Counted from the first letter of the stretch, positions 8,503-18,537 are shown. The stretch is DNA of 64,000 bases from Pseudomonas sp. RIT-PI-r (GCF_001297015.1 NZ_LIGE01000047.1:248001-312000), one strand, 5' to 3'. Program-made: numbers and translations. The notes: a model not told the origin generated them from the letters alone.

Positions 8503-9219
8503 TCAGACCGATGCGAGCACCAGGTGCATGTAGCGCGTCAGAATGCCGAGCATGTCCTCTTCGGCCAAAGGCTCGGTGTCGTTGAGCAGGCCCTGATATT
8601 CCATCCGTCCGATAATCGCCGTCAACACCTTGGCATCCTGCTGCGGTTCACGCGAACCCAAGACCTGGAACAACTGGCAGGTGCCCTGCAGCAGAATCTG
8701 TTGATGGGAACGCACCAGAATTGCCAGGCGCGGGTTGAGCAGCGCTTCCTGACGGAAGGCCTGCTCGGCCATCAAATGCTCGCGACGGTTAACCAATTGT
8801 CGATGCACGTAGTCGGCCATCAACCGCGCAATGTCATCGGCCAGTTGCGAACGCGATTCGGGGCTGCCGTCACCACTGACGACCATGTCACGCAGCAGAC
8901 CTTCATTGTTGACCCACAACTTGGCCATGTACGCCGCACTGCGTTCAACGTATTGGGCGAAGGTATCGGTGAGCAGGTCATCGATGTCCTTGAAGTAGTA
9001 GGTCGTCGCCGACAACGGCACACCAGCCTCGGCGGCCACTGCGCGATGGCGCACGGCACGCACGCCGTCGCGCACGACAATCCTCATCGCCGCGTCGAGA
9101 ATGTCCTGTCGACGCTGCTCACTGCCCTGTCGGCTGGCCTTGCGACCCTGGTACTGAACACTTTCAGCGACCGCAGTGGCGATACCCGCTGCACCTTCTT
9201 GAGCTATTGCACCCATCAC
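8503..9219 (-). CDS. TetR-family transcriptional regulator
   Basis: A 238-residue repressor-type protein. Residues about 34-80 form the TetR helix-turn-helix (RRQDILDAAMRIVVRDGV, then VAAEAGVPLSATTYYFKD). The rest is a helical ligand-binding domain. A GTG at 9219 is immediately followed by ATG 9216; AGAGGAAG upstream fits either. It corresponds by position to PA3699. The ligand and targets are unknown; the lipoprotein/DUF1704 pair next to it is a candidate. Confidence 0.9.
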   Translation of the reverse strand: MMGAIAQEGAAGIATAVAESVQYQGRKASRQGSEQRRQDILDAAMRIVVRDGVRAVRHRAVAAEAGVPLSATTYYFKDIDDLLTDTFAQYVERSAAYMAKLWVNNEGLLRDMVVSGDGSPESRSQLADDIARLMADYVHRQLVNRREHLMAEQAFRQEALLNPRLAILVRSHQQILLQGTCQLFQVLGSREPQQDAKVLTAIIGRMEYQGLLNDTEPLAEEDMLGILTRYMHLVLASV

Positions 9220-9280
9220 GACAGAACTTCCTCTGCTATTGCGAAATTAACCAATTGATACATTTGTACCAGACAGGCAA

Positions 9281-9312
9281 TAAAAAGCCGCCTGTTTTAG
9301 GCGGCTTTTTAA
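9281..9312 (-). terminator. Rho-independent terminator of lysS
   Basis: AAAAAGCCGCC and GGCGGCTTTTT arms around a TGTTTTA loop lie just behind the lysS stop codon. The A and T runs make it potentially bidirectional. Confidence 0.9.
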
Positions 9313-9321
9313 CTGAAACGT

Positions 9322-10824
9322 TTACGCTTGCGGTCGCATGTGCGGGAACAGGATCACATCGCGGATCGACGGCGAGTTGGTCAGCAACATCACCAGACGG
9401 TCGATGCCGATGCCTTCACCGGCCGTTGGCGGCATGCCGTACTCCAGCGCGCGAACGAAGTCGGCGTCGTAGTGCATGGCTTCGTCGTCGCCGGCGTCCT
9501 TGTCGGCCACCTGCGCCATGAAGCGCTCGGCCTGGTCTTCCGCGTCGTTCAACTCGGAGTAGGCGTTGGCGATTTCACGGCCACCGATGAACAGCTCGAA
9601 ACGATCAGTGACGTTCGGGTTGTCGTCGTTACGACGGGCCAGCGGCGACACTTCGAACGGGTACTGAGTGATGAAGTGCGGCTGCTCCAGCTTGTGCTCG
9701 ACCAGTTCTTCGAAAATCATCACCTGCAGCTTGCCCAGACCTTCGAAGCCCAGCACCTTGGCACCGGCCTTCTTGGCGATAGCGCGGGCCTTGTCGATGT
9801 CGTTCAGATCATCGGCAGTCAGCTCAGGGTTGTACTTGAGGATCGAGTCGAACACCGACAGACGCACGAACGGCTCGCCGAAGTGGAACACCTTGTCGCC
9901 GTACGGCACGTCGGTGCTGCCCAGGACCAACTGCGCCAGTTCACGGAACAGTTCTTCGGTCAGGTCCATGTTGTCTTCGTAGTCGGCGTACGCCTGGTAG
10001 AACTCCAACATGGTGAATTCTGGGTTGTGACGCGTCGAAACGCCTTCGTTACGGAAGTTGCGGTTGATCTCGAAGACCTTTTCAAAGCCACCGACCACCA
10101 GACGCTTGAGGTACAGCTCCGGGGCGATACGCAGGAACATTTCCATGTCCAGCGCGTTGTGGTGGGTTTCGAACGGCTTGGCTGCGGCGCCGCCCGGAAT
10201 GGTCTGCAGCATCGGCGTTTCGACTTCGAGGAAGTCACGCTTCATCAGGAAGCTGCGGATGTGCGCGATCACTTGCGAACGCACGCGGAAAGTCTGGCGC
10301 ACTTCGTCGTTGACGATCAGGTCAACGTAACGCTGGCGGTAGCGTTGCTCAGTGTCGGTCAGGCCGTGGTGCTTGTCCGGCAGCGGACGCAGCGACTTGG
10401 TCAGCAGGCGCACGCTGGTCATTTCAACGTACAGGTCGCCCTTGCCGGAACGCGCCAGGGTACCTTCGGCAGCAATGATGTCGCCCATGTCCCAGGTTTT
10501 CACCGCGGCCAGAGTGTCTTCCGACAGGGTTTTACGGTTGACGTAGACCTGGATGCGACCGGTCATGTCCTGGATCACCATGAACGAGCCACGGTTGAGC
10601 ATGATGCGACCGGCAACCTTGACCGGGATTGCAGCCTCTGCCAGCTCTTCCTTGGTCTTGTCCGCGTATTTCTTCTGCAGATCTTCGCAGTAGTTTTCGC
10701 GGCGGAAGTCGTTCGGGAAGGCGTTGCCCTTGGCGCGCTCGGCAGCCAGCTTTTCCTTGCGCAGGGCGATCAGGGAGTTTTCTTCCTGTTGCAGGGCTTG
10801 CGGGTCGAGTTGTTGGTCGCTCAT
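9322..10824 (-). CDS. lysS: Lysyl-tRNA synthetase (class II)
   Basis: Charges tRNA-Lys with lysine in the cytosol. The 500 residues include an N-terminal OB-fold anticodon domain (about 60-150) and a class II catalytic core with motif 2 FRNEGVSTRHNPEFTMLE and motif 3 ending in GIDRLVMLL. Length is typical. It lies 115 bases downstream of prfB on the same strand, the usual prfB-lysS pairing, with a partial REP-like sequence in between. Confidence 0.97.
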   Translation of the reverse strand: MSDQQLDPQALQQEENSLIALRKEKLAAERAKGNAFPNDFRRENYCEDLQKKYADKTKEELAEAAIPVKVAGRIMLNRGSFMVIQDMTGRIQVYVNRKTLSEDTLAAVKTWDMGDIIAAEGTLARSGKGDLYVEMTSVRLLTKSLRPLPDKHHGLTDTEQRYRQRYVDLIVNDEVRQTFRVRSQVIAHIRSFLMKRDFLEVETPMLQTIPGGAAAKPFETHHNALDMEMFLRIAPELYLKRLVVGGFEKVFEINRNFRNEGVSTRHNPEFTMLEFYQAYADYEDNMDLTEELFRELAQLVLGSTDVPYGDKVFHFGEPFVRLSVFDSILKYNPELTADDLNDIDKARAIAKKAGAKVLGFEGLGKLQVMIFEELVEHKLEQPHFITQYPFEVSPLARRNDDNPNVTDRFELFIGGREIANAYSELNDAEDQAERFMAQVADKDAGDDEAMHYDADFVRALEYGMPPTAGEGIGIDRLVMLLTNSPSIRDVILFPHMRPQA

Positions 10825-10939
10825 GTCTTTAGATATTCCATCAGGTTCGTTGCCCCCGGACCTTGCGGCCCGGGGATCGCCAGCAGGGCTGGCTCCTACA
10901 GGGATCGGCTTGGATCTGCCGATGCTGTATCGCGTCTTT

Positions 10940-12035
10940 TTACAGCCCGGATTTCAGGCTGGCATACAGGTATTCGTCGATGTCGCCGTCGAGTACCTTG
11001 TCGCAGTCGCTGCGTTCGATGTTGGTGCGCAGATCCTTGATCCGCGACGCATCGAGCACGTACGAGCGAATCTGGTGACCCCAGCCGATGTCCGACTTGG
11101 TGTCTTCCAGCGCTTGCGACGCGGCGTTGCGTTTCTGCATTTCCTGCTCGTACAACTTGGCCCGCAGCATTTTCATGGCGGTGTCCTTGTTGGCGTGCTG
11201 GGAACGTTCGTTCTGGCAGCTGACCACGGTGTTGGTCGGTACGTGGGTGATACGTACGGCCGAGTCGGTGGTGTTTACGTGCTGACCACCGGCACCGGAG
11301 GAACGATAGGTGTCGATCCGCAGGTCTGCCGGGTTGATTTCGATTTCGACCTTGTCGTCGATCTCTGGCGAGACGAACACCGCGGAGAACGAGGTGTGGC
11401 GACGGTTGCCGGAGTCGAACGGGCTCTTGCGCACCAGACGGTGCACGCCGATTTCGGTACGTAGCCAGCCAAAGGCGTATTCGCCCTTGATGTGCACGGT
11501 CGCACCTTTGATACCGGCGACTTCACCGGCGGACAGTTCCATGATGGTCGCGTCGAAACCGCGTTTATCCGCCCAGCGCAGGTACATGCGCAGGAGGATG
11601 TTGGCCCAGTCCTGGGCTTCGGTGCCGCCGGAACCGGCCTGGATGTCCAGGTAGGCGTTGTTCGGGTCCATTTCATGGCTGAACATGCGGCGGAATTCCA
11701 GCTTGGCCAGATTTTCCTCGAGACGGGCCAGCTCGGCTACGACATCGCCCACTGCGCCTTCGTCGTTTTCTTCGACGGCCATGTCCAGCAGGTCGCGGCA
11801 ATCGGCCAGACCGGCGTTCAGTTCGTCGAGGGTATCGACGATCTGTGCCAGCGCGGCGCGCTCGCGACCCAGTTCCTGGGCGTATTCAGGTTTGTTCCAG
11901 ACGCTCGGATCTTCAAGCTCGCGATTGACTTCAGTCAGACGCTCATGCTTTTGATCGTAGTCAAAGATACCCCCGAATAGTTTCGGAGCGCTCGGACAGG
12001 TCCTTGATGGTGTTCAGGATCGGGTTGATTTCCAT
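10940..12035 (-). CDS. prfB: Peptide chain release factor 2 (programmed +1 frameshift)
   Basis: Terminates translation at UGA and UAA. The ATG at 12035 begins a 24-codon segment, MEINPILNTIKDLSERSE..., ending in an in-frame TGA at 11963-11961. The main part is read after a +1 shift at CTTTGAC, where GGGGGTATCTTTGAC matches the E. coli prfB frameshift site, including the internal Shine-Dalgarno-like G run. The joined protein is 364 residues, carries the GGQ motif (SSGAGGQHVNTTDSAVR) and the SPF anticodon-like tripeptide region (KSPFDSGNRRH). The break is autoregulatory, not damage. Confidence 0.97.
11960..11974 (-). promoter_or_regulatory. prfB programmed frameshift site
   Basis: On the minus strand the sequence is GGGGGTATCTTTGAC: an SD-like G run three bases before the slippery CTT followed by TGA C. 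When release factor 2 is scarce the ribosome slips +1 and makes the full protein. Confidence 0.95.
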
Positions 12036-12146
12036 GACGGGCAGCACTCGTTGGCGAACTTTTGAAAGCCGGCGAGTATAACGTAATCAGGCTGTGACGG
12101 CAGCCCGTCTGGCGGGTGTTGAGGCGATTCGCTTGACACATTTCAC

Positions 12147-12231
12147 CTGTAGGAGCTGCCGAAGGCTGCGATCTTTTGACTTTGATTTTAGAAACAGATC
12201 AAAAGATCGCAGCCTGCGGCAGCTCCTACAG
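12147..12231. repeat. REP-type inverted pair, family B
   Basis: CTGTAGGAGCTGCCGAAGGC and an inverted copy flank about 25 bases between prfB and wspR. The arms differ by one base (GAAGGC against GCAGGC). Confidence 0.85.
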
Positions 12232-12244
12232 GGAATTGCGGCGG

Positions 12245-13246
12245 TTATTCGATGCCGACCTGGTTACGACCGTTGTTTTTGGCCAGGTACAGGCCACGAT
12301 CTGCCGCCGAAATCAGCAGGCGGCAATCGTTGCCCGCCTGCGGCACCATGGTCGCCAGGCCAATGCTGATGGTCAGGCTCGCGCCATCCGCCGGGGTGTT
12401 GTGCGGAATCTTCAGCGAGGCCACGGTCTGCCGTAGCTTCTCGGCCACCAGCCGCGCGCCGCCTGGCGAGGTATTCGGCAACACCAGCGCAAACTCTTCG
12501 CCGCCATAACGGGCCGGCAAGTCCGACGGTCGCGCACTGGCGTCACGAATCGCCGTGGCGACCTTGCGCAGCGCTTCGTCGCCCTCGACGTGACCGAAGC
12601 TGTCGTTGTAGGACTTGAAGTAATCGACGTCGATCATCAGCAGCGACAACTGGCTCTGATCGCGCAGCGAACGGCGCCATTCCAGTTCCAGATACTCGTC
12701 AAAGTGACGGCGATTGGACAAACCGGTCAGGCCATCGGAGTTCATCAGCCGTTGCAGCACCAGATTGGTGTCGAGCAACTGCTGCTGACTGACGCGCAGT
12801 GCACGGTAGGCGGCATCGCGCTGCAGCAGGGTCATGTAGGAACGCGAGTGATAGCGGATGCGCGCCACCAGTTCGATGGTGTCCGGCAGTTTCACCAGAT
12901 AATCGTTGGCCCCGGCCGAAAACGCCGCGCTCTTGATCAGCGGATCTTCCTTGGTCGACAACACGATGATCGGAATGTCTTTGGTCGCCGGGTGATTACG
13001 GTATTCGCGCACCAGGCTGAGGCCATCGAGACCGGGCATGACCAGATCCTGAAGAATCACCGTCGGCTTGATCCGCACCGCTTGCGCGATGGCCTGATGC
13101 GGGTCGGAGCAGAAGTGGAAGTCGATGTTCTCTTCGTTCGACAGCCCACGGCGCACGGCTTCGCCGATCATCGCCTGATCGTCCACCAACAACACCATGG
13201 CGGCGTTTTCGTCGGTTTTAATGTCGTCGATCTGTAAGTCATTCAT
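12245..13246 (-). CDS. wspR: WspR, response-regulator diguanylate cyclase
   Basis: Output of the Wsp system: makes cyclic di-GMP from GTP when phosphorylated, favouring biofilm and cellulose production. The 333 residues comprise a receiver domain (about 16-135, phosphoacceptor Asp67 in LQDLVMP), a linker helix, and a GGDEF-type domain with active site GGEEF at 248-252 and the inhibitory RxxD site RPSD at 239-242, five residues upstream. Thus both catalysis and product inhibition look intact. It is the last gene of the wsp operon, 48 bases after wspF. Confidence 0.97.
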   Translation of the reverse strand: MNDLQIDDIKTDENAAMVLLVDDQAMIGEAVRRGLSNEENIDFHFCSDPHQAIAQAVRIKPTVILQDLVMPGLDGLSLVREYRNHPATKDIPIIVLSTKEDPLIKSAAFSAGANDYLVKLPDTIELVARIRYHSRSYMTLLQRDAAYRALRVSQQQLLDTNLVLQRLMNSDGLTGLSNRRHFDEYLELEWRRSLRDQSQLSLLMIDVDYFKSYNDSFGHVEGDEALRKVATAIRDASARPSDLPARYGGEEFALVLPNTSPGGARLVAEKLRQTVASLKIPHNTPADGASLTISIGLATMVPQAGNDCRLLISAADRGLYLAKNNGRNQVGIE

Positions 13247-13294
13247 GGGCGGTCACCTGAGTACTGCGCGGGCCAGGATTGCGGATAAATCGGT

Positions 13295-14305
13295 TCATTT
13301 GGGGAAAATCTCCAGCAATCGTGGCGCTATCTTTTCCAGTGGACGAATTTCTACGGCGGCATCAATGGCTGCAGCGGCCTTGGGCATGCCGTACACCGCA
13401 CTGCTTTGCTGATCCTGCGCGATGGTCAGGTACCCCTGTTGGCGCATGAGCTTAAGCCCTTGCGCCCCGTCGCGTCCCATCCCGGTCAATAAAACCCCGA
13501 CCGCATCACCGTTCCAGTAACTGGCGACACTTTCGAAAAACACGTCGATGGAGGGCCGGTAGATCTCATTGACCGGCTCGGCGGTGTAAGCCAGCGTGCC
13601 GTTCTTGAGTAGACGAATATGATGGTTAGTGCCGGCCAGCAGCACCGCGCCGGCTTGCGGCGGTTCGCCTTCGCGGGCCAGACGTACATCCAGGCCGCTG
13701 GCACTGGCCAGCCATTCGGCCATGCCGGCGGCAAAGACCTGATCGACGTGCTGCACCAGCACAATCGCTGCCGAGAAGTCCCGGGGCAGGCCTTTGAGCA
13801 ACACTTCCAGCGCTGCCGGGCCGCCCGCCGATGAACCGATCGCCACCAGTCGCTGGCGCGATCCCGAGCTGCGCGGAGGTGTCGGTGCCGGGCGCGAGCG
13901 CGGCGCCTTGTCGCCGATCAGCCAGCCAATATTGAGGATCTTGCGCAGCAACGGCGCCGCCGCTTCACGTGCATCACCGGCGCCGAGTGCCGGGGTATCG
14001 ACCACGTCCAGCGCGCCGTGGCCCATGGCCTCGAAGACGCGATGGACATTCTGCTGGCGGTCGACCGTGACGATGACGATGGCGCACGGTGTCTCGGCCA
14101 TGATCCGCCGGGTGGCTTCAACGCCGTCCATCACCGGCATGATCAAATCCATCAGGATCAGATCCGGGGTTTTTTCGGCGCACAACTGCACCGCCTCGGC
14201 GCCGTTGCGGGCGACCCAGACCATCTGATGCGCCGGCTCGAAGGCCAGTGCCCGGCGCAGCGCCTCCACCGCCATTGGCATGTCGTTGACGATTGCGATC
14301 TTCAT
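13295..14305 (-). CDS. wspF: WspF, CheB-like methylesterase
   Basis: Removes methyl groups from WspA and so dampens Wsp signalling; loss-of-function mutations in wspF are the classic route to wrinkly colonies. The 336-residue protein has an N-terminal receiver (Asp53 in LMDLIMP), a linker, and a CheB methylesterase domain with the catalytic serine in IGSSAGGPAALE, histidine in VQHVDQ and aspartate in GMGRDGAQGL. It appears intact. It overlaps the wspE stop by 4 bases. Confidence 0.96.
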   Translation of the reverse strand: MKIAIVNDMPMAVEALRRALAFEPAHQMVWVARNGAEAVQLCAEKTPDLILMDLIMPVMDGVEATRRIMAETPCAIVIVTVDRQQNVHRVFEAMGHGALDVVDTPALGAGDAREAAAPLLRKILNIGWLIGDKAPRSRPAPTPPRSSGSRQRLVAIGSSAGGPAALEVLLKGLPRDFSAAIVLVQHVDQVFAAGMAEWLASASGLDVRLAREGEPPQAGAVLLAGTNHHIRLLKNGTLAYTAEPVNEIYRPSIDVFFESVASYWNGDAVGVLLTGMGRDGAQGLKLMRQQGYLTIAQDQQSSAVYGMPKAAAAIDAAVEIRPLEKIAPRLLEIFPK

Positions 14306-16590
14306 GCCCGCGCTCCTCCGATGAGCTCGACCACTGCGTCGAGCAGGGCGTCGTCATGAAAACTGGCTTTGGCTAAATAATAGTCCGCCCCGGCGTCCAG
14401 GCCACGGCGACGATCCTCTTCACGATCCTTGTACGACACGACCATCACCGGCAGCGATTGCAGGCGGTTGTCGCGGCGCAACAGCGTGACCAGCTCGATG
14501 CCGTCCATGCGCGGCATATCGATGTCGGTGATGAGCAAATCGAAGTCCTCCGAACGCAGTGCGTTCCAACCGTCCATGCCATCCACCGCCACCGCGACGT
14601 CGTAGCCGCGATTGAGCAGCAGCTTGCGTTGCAGTTCGCGTACGGTCAGTGAATCGTCGACCACCAGCACCCGCTTGCGCGCGGCCTCGGCGGCCTGATT
14701 GCCGTGGCGGGCGATGCGTTCCAGGCGTCCGGTATTGAGCAGCTTGTCGACCGAGCGCAGCATGTCCTCGACATCGACGATCAGCACCACCGAGCCATCA
14801 TCGAGCAAGGCGCCGGCGGAGATGTCCTGCACTTTGCCCAGACGCTCGTCGAGTGGCAAGACCACCAGCGTGCGCTCGCCAATGAAGCGCTCGACCGCAA
14901 CACCGTAAATGGCATCGCGCTCACGAATCACCACGACTTTAAGGGTTTCGCCGCTGTTCTGACTGGCCGGGCGGTTGAGCAACTGGCTGGCCGCAACCAG
15001 CCCGACGTGTTGGCCTTCGTGCCAGAAATGCTGCCGGCCTTCGACCTGCACGATGTCTTCAGGGGCCAGATCACACATGCGTTCGATATGTGCCAGCGGG
15101 AAGGCATACGCCTCTTCGCCGACTTCCACCACCAGACTGCGCACCACCGACAAGGTCAGCGGTACTTCGAGATGGAAGCGACTGCCCTCGCCCGCTGCCT
15201 GTTCCAGCACCACGGCACCGCGCAACTGGCGAACCATGTGTTGAACGGCATCAAGGCCGACTCCCCGACCGGAAACTTCGGTGACCGTGTCGCGCAGGCT
15301 GAAACCGGGCAGGAACAGGAAGGTCAGCAGTTCTTCCTCGCTCAACTGCGCCGCGGTTTCGGCTGGGGACAACTGGCGTTCGACGATGCTGCGGCGGACC
15401 TTTTCCAGGTCGACACCGTTGCCGTCATCGCTTAACTCCAGCACCAGCAGACCGGCCTGGTGCGAGGCGCGCAGGCGGATCAGGCCCTCTTCGGGTTTAC
15501 CTTTGAGCAGGCGTTGCTCCGGGGTTTCGATGCCGTGATCGACCGCGTTGCGCAGCAAATGGGTGAGCGGCGCTTCGAGTTTCTCCAGTACATCGCGGTC
15601 GACCTGCGTCTTTTCCCCTTCGATTTCCAGACGCACCTGCTTGCCCAGGCTACGGCCCAAATCACGAACCATGCGCACCTGACCGGTGAGCACGTCAGCG
15701 AACGGGCGCATGCGGCAAGCCAGCGCAGTGTCGTAGAGTACTTGGGCGCGCTGACTGGCCTGCCAGGCGAATTCGTCCAGCTCGGCGTTTTTCTCGCTGA
15801 GCAGTTGCTGGGATTCGGCGAGCAGGCGCCGTGCATCTTCCAGCGCTTCCTGCGCCTCAAGGCTCAGCGCGTGTTCCTTGAGGTGTACGTTGAGGTTTTC
15901 CAGCGCGCGCAGACCGTTGTTCTGCATGCGCTTGAGGCGTTGCATGGTGGCCAGATGCGGCTTGAGGCGCTGGGTTTCCACCAGCGATTTGCTCGACAGA
16001 TCGAGCAGGCTGTTCAGGCGCTCGGCGGTCACGCGCAAGACGCGTTCGCCACCTTCGGTGGTGCGTTTGTTTTTGCGTGGCGCCGATTCGGAGGATTCAA
16101 CCGGCGCGTCCATGATCGGAGCTGGCGCGGGTTCAAAGAGCGGCGGCGCTTGAAGTTGCAACTCGGCCATCGGCGGTGCAATCCGCGTTGCCGGCGGCGT
16201 CGACGGATCGAGCAAACTCGCCATCAACGCCACGTATGCGTCGATATCACTCGGCTGCGGCGCATTCGCCGGGGTGGCGATGCGCATCAGCAAATCCGTG
16301 CCCTGCAACAACGCATCAATGTGTTCCGGACGCAGCAACAAGCGCCCTTCCTGCGCACTGACCAGGCAATCTTCCATGACATGGGCGACGCTGACGCCGC
16401 TGTCGATGCCGACAATCCGCGCCGCGCCCTTGAGCGAGTGCGCCGCACGCATGCACGATTCGAGTTGATCGGCCTGGGTCGGATTACGCTCCAGCGCCAG
16501 CAGCCCGGCGCTGAGCACTTGGGTCTGCGCTTCGGCTTCGAGGCTGAACAACTCCAGCAAGGAGGCGTCGCGCATTTGCTCGGGGGTCAT
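14302..16590 (-). CDS. wspE: WspE, CheA-like hybrid histidine kinase
   Basis: Kinase of the Wsp complex; phosphorylates WspR and WspF. The 762-residue protein starts with an HPt domain (phosphorylated His51 in AAHSLKGAARI), then a proline-rich linker, dimerisation region, HATPase domain (LLRNAVDHGIETPEQR, GVDLEKVRR, GRGVGLDAVQ), a CheW-like domain and a C-terminal receiver (about 639-762, Asp near residue 689 in LITDIDMP). All expected parts are present. It overlaps both wspD and wspF by 4 bases. Confidence 0.96.
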   Translation of the reverse strand: MTPEQMRDASLLELFSLEAEAQTQVLSAGLLALERNPTQADQLESCMRAAHSLKGAARIVGIDSGVSVAHVMEDCLVSAQEGRLLLRPEHIDALLQGTDLLMRIATPANAPQPSDIDAYVALMASLLDPSTPPATRIAPPMAELQLQAPPLFEPAPAPIMDAPVESSESAPRKNKRTTEGGERVLRVTAERLNSLLDLSSKSLVETQRLKPHLATMQRLKRMQNNGLRALENLNVHLKEHALSLEAQEALEDARRLLAESQQLLSEKNAELDEFAWQASQRAQVLYDTALACRMRPFADVLTGQVRMVRDLGRSLGKQVRLEIEGEKTQVDRDVLEKLEAPLTHLLRNAVDHGIETPEQRLLKGKPEEGLIRLRASHQAGLLVLELSDDGNGVDLEKVRRSIVERQLSPAETAAQLSEEELLTFLFLPGFSLRDTVTEVSGRGVGLDAVQHMVRQLRGAVVLEQAAGEGSRFHLEVPLTLSVVRSLVVEVGEEAYAFPLAHIERMCDLAPEDIVQVEGRQHFWHEGQHVGLVAASQLLNRPASQNSGETLKVVVIRERDAIYGVAVERFIGERTLVVLPLDERLGKVQDISAGALLDDGSVVLIVDVEDMLRSVDKLLNTGRLERIARHGNQAAEAARKRVLVVDDSLTVRELQRKLLLNRGYDVAVAVDGMDGWNALRSEDFDLLITDIDMPRMDGIELVTLLRRDNRLQSLPVMVVSYKDREEDRRRGLDAGADYYLAKASFHDDALLDAVVELIGGARA

Positions 16591-17270
16591 GTCAGGCTCC
16601 GGGTCACGGCGGACAGCAACTGTTCTTCATCCAGCCAACGCAGGCTGCGACCGCGAAACTGCAAAACGCCACGGGTGAATTTGGCACTGGCTTGCTCACC
16701 GGATTGCGAGGCGGCATCAAGGATGCGCTCGTCGATGGCATGTATGCCGTCGACTTCATCCACCGGCACCACCACCGGCCCGCCATGGGCGGCGATGATC
16801 AGCATGCGCGGCATGATTCGCCCACTGCTGGCCGGTGCAGCGCTGCCGTCCAGATCAAGCAATTCAACCAGCGACAGGCACGCCACCAGCGCGCCGCGCA
16901 CATTGGCCACGCCGAGCAAGGCCCGCGAGCGCTGATGCGGCAAGGAATGAATGGCCTGCAGCGGCGCGACTTCGACCAGGCTGCGCGTGGCCAGCCCCAG
17001 CCATTCTTCACCGAGGCGAAACATCAGCAGCGAACGGGTTTTCACATCCGTTTCGACGGCGCTGGCCACCGGGTCGCGCTCGTCCTGCTGCAAGGCATAT
17101 CGGTCAAGCAGGCGCGTGGCGGCGGCGGAATACACTGAGCAATTGCGGCAATGAATGTGCTCTTCCAGCAGCGGACAGGACTTGTCGCCATGGATGCCGA
17201 TGCGGTTCCAGCAATCGTCGATCGCCCGGGCGTCTTCGTGGGTGACGTTCAAGGTGTCGGACGGGATCAT
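16587..17270 (-). CDS. wspD: WspD, CheW-like coupling protein
   Basis: A 227-residue scaffold that couples WspA to WspE. An N-terminal segment with several cysteines (about residues 32-45, CPLLEEHIHCRNCSVY) precedes the CheW beta-barrel domain (about 75-220), whose LLMFRLGEEWLGLATRSLVE start and GVANVRGALVACLSL core are typical. It overlaps wspC by 4 bases and wspE by 4 bases, so it is translationally coupled. Because it starts within the end of the broken wspC frame, its translation could be affected by that lesion. Confidence 0.94.
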   Translation of the reverse strand: MIPSDTLNVTHEDARAIDDCWNRIGIHGDKSCPLLEEHIHCRNCSVYSAAATRLLDRYALQQDERDPVASAVETDVKTRSLLMFRLGEEWLGLATRSLVEVAPLQAIHSLPHQRSRALLGVANVRGALVACLSLVELLDLDGSAAPASSGRIMPRMLIIAAHGGPVVVPVDEVDGIHAIDERILDAASQSGEQASAKFTRGVLQFRGRSLRWLDEEQLLSAVTRSLT

Positions 17271-18537
17271 CGTTTACGCTCACTGTCGGCGGTGCGGCCG
17301 CTGCGGGCGGCGCGCTCCTGCAATCGTCTGGCACCGACGCTGTCGCCCTGAGCCTGCAGCAATGCGGCCAGGTGCATCAACGCTTCGGGATGTTGCGGTT
17401 CTAGATACAGCGCCTTGCGGTAGAAACCTTGGGCTTCCAGCGTCAGGCCAGCGACATCGCTGAGCAGGCCGAGCCAGTAAAACACTTGGGCCACCGGCTC
17501 GTGGCTGCGCAGATACTGTTCACAGGCAGCCCGGGCTTCGGCGCTTTTGCCTTCGTTGGCCAGCGCGGCGATGTTCGCCAGCAATGTTGCCGCGTCCGGG
17601 TTGGCACTGTTGCGGGTGATCGGCAGTGGCGTTACGGCGCTGAACGGCCGATTGCGCACCGGAAGCGGCGACGGGCTGCGTGGCGCTGGACTGATCGGCA
17701 ACGTGACAGGTTTTGGCGTCGGCAGCGGCTCGGGATGCGGATCGCTATGACGACTGAACGCAAAAGACTGCGGGATGCCGATCGAACGCATGCCCAAGCG
17801 TCCAAGCAGACTGCCCTCGGCCGGGCCGATAAACAGCACGCCGTCGACATGCGTCAGGCGTTTGAGCACTTCGAACACTTGCTTCTGCGTGGGCTGATCG
17901 AAATAGATCAGCAGGTTGCGGCAGAACACGAAATCGAATGCCGGTTCGCTGGCCAGCAACGCCGGATCGAGCACATTGCCGACTTGCAGCCGCCCTGCTC
18001 GCGGACATTTTCATTGACCCGATGGCCGTCCCGCCCGGCGCTGAAATGCCGTTCGCGATAGACCAGATCCTGGCCGCGAAACGAATTCTTGCCGTACAGC
18101 GCCCGCCGCGCCTTTTCCACCGACAGCGGACTGACGTCCATGCCATCGACCTTGAACTGATGCGGCTTGAGCCCGGCATCGAGCAAAGCCATGGCAATCG
18201 AATAGGGTTCTTCGCCGGTGGAACACGGCAGGCTGAGAATGCGCAAGGCGCGCATGTTATTCAGCTCGTTGAGGCGATTGCGCGCCAGTTTGCCCAGGGT
18301 GGCGAACGATTCCGGGTAACGGAAAAACCAGGTTTCCGGGACGATCACTGCTTCGATCAGCGCTTGCTGTTCATCCCGCGAGCCTTGCAGCAACTGCCAA
18401 TACTCATCGGCATGCGCGGCTTGCGAGAGCGTGGTGCGCTGGCGTACGGCGCGCTCGATGATCGCCGGGCCTACCGAGGTCACATCGAGGCCAATGCGTT
18501 CCTTGAGGAAGTCGAAAAAGCGCTGATCGTTGCTCAT
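17267..18537 (-). pseudogene. wspC: wspC, CheR-like methyltransferase, frameshifted
   Basis: WspC uses S-adenosylmethionine to methylate WspA and is needed for normal Wsp activation. The N-terminal part, from ATG 18537, reads through CheR motifs (PETWFFRYPESF, LSLPCSTGEEPYS) to about residue 180, then runs into unrelated residues and stops at 17908. The rest, FDFVFCRNLLIYFDQPTQKQ plus C-terminal TPR-like helices, continues in another frame to 17267. At 17991-17997 the minus strand reads GAGCAGGGCGGCTG where GAGCAG-GTG-CGG-CTG is expected, so a single base appears missing. Without it the product would lack the end of the SAM domain and the TPR. A true mutation or a sequencing error are both possible. 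Confidence 0.88.

Noticed and set aside
9328..11040. Plus-strand frame of 570 codons
   Set aside because: Antisense of lysS and prfB; no family resemblance.
10940..12035. prfB as a frameshift pseudogene
   Set aside because: The stop and shift lie exactly at the conserved programmed frameshift site.
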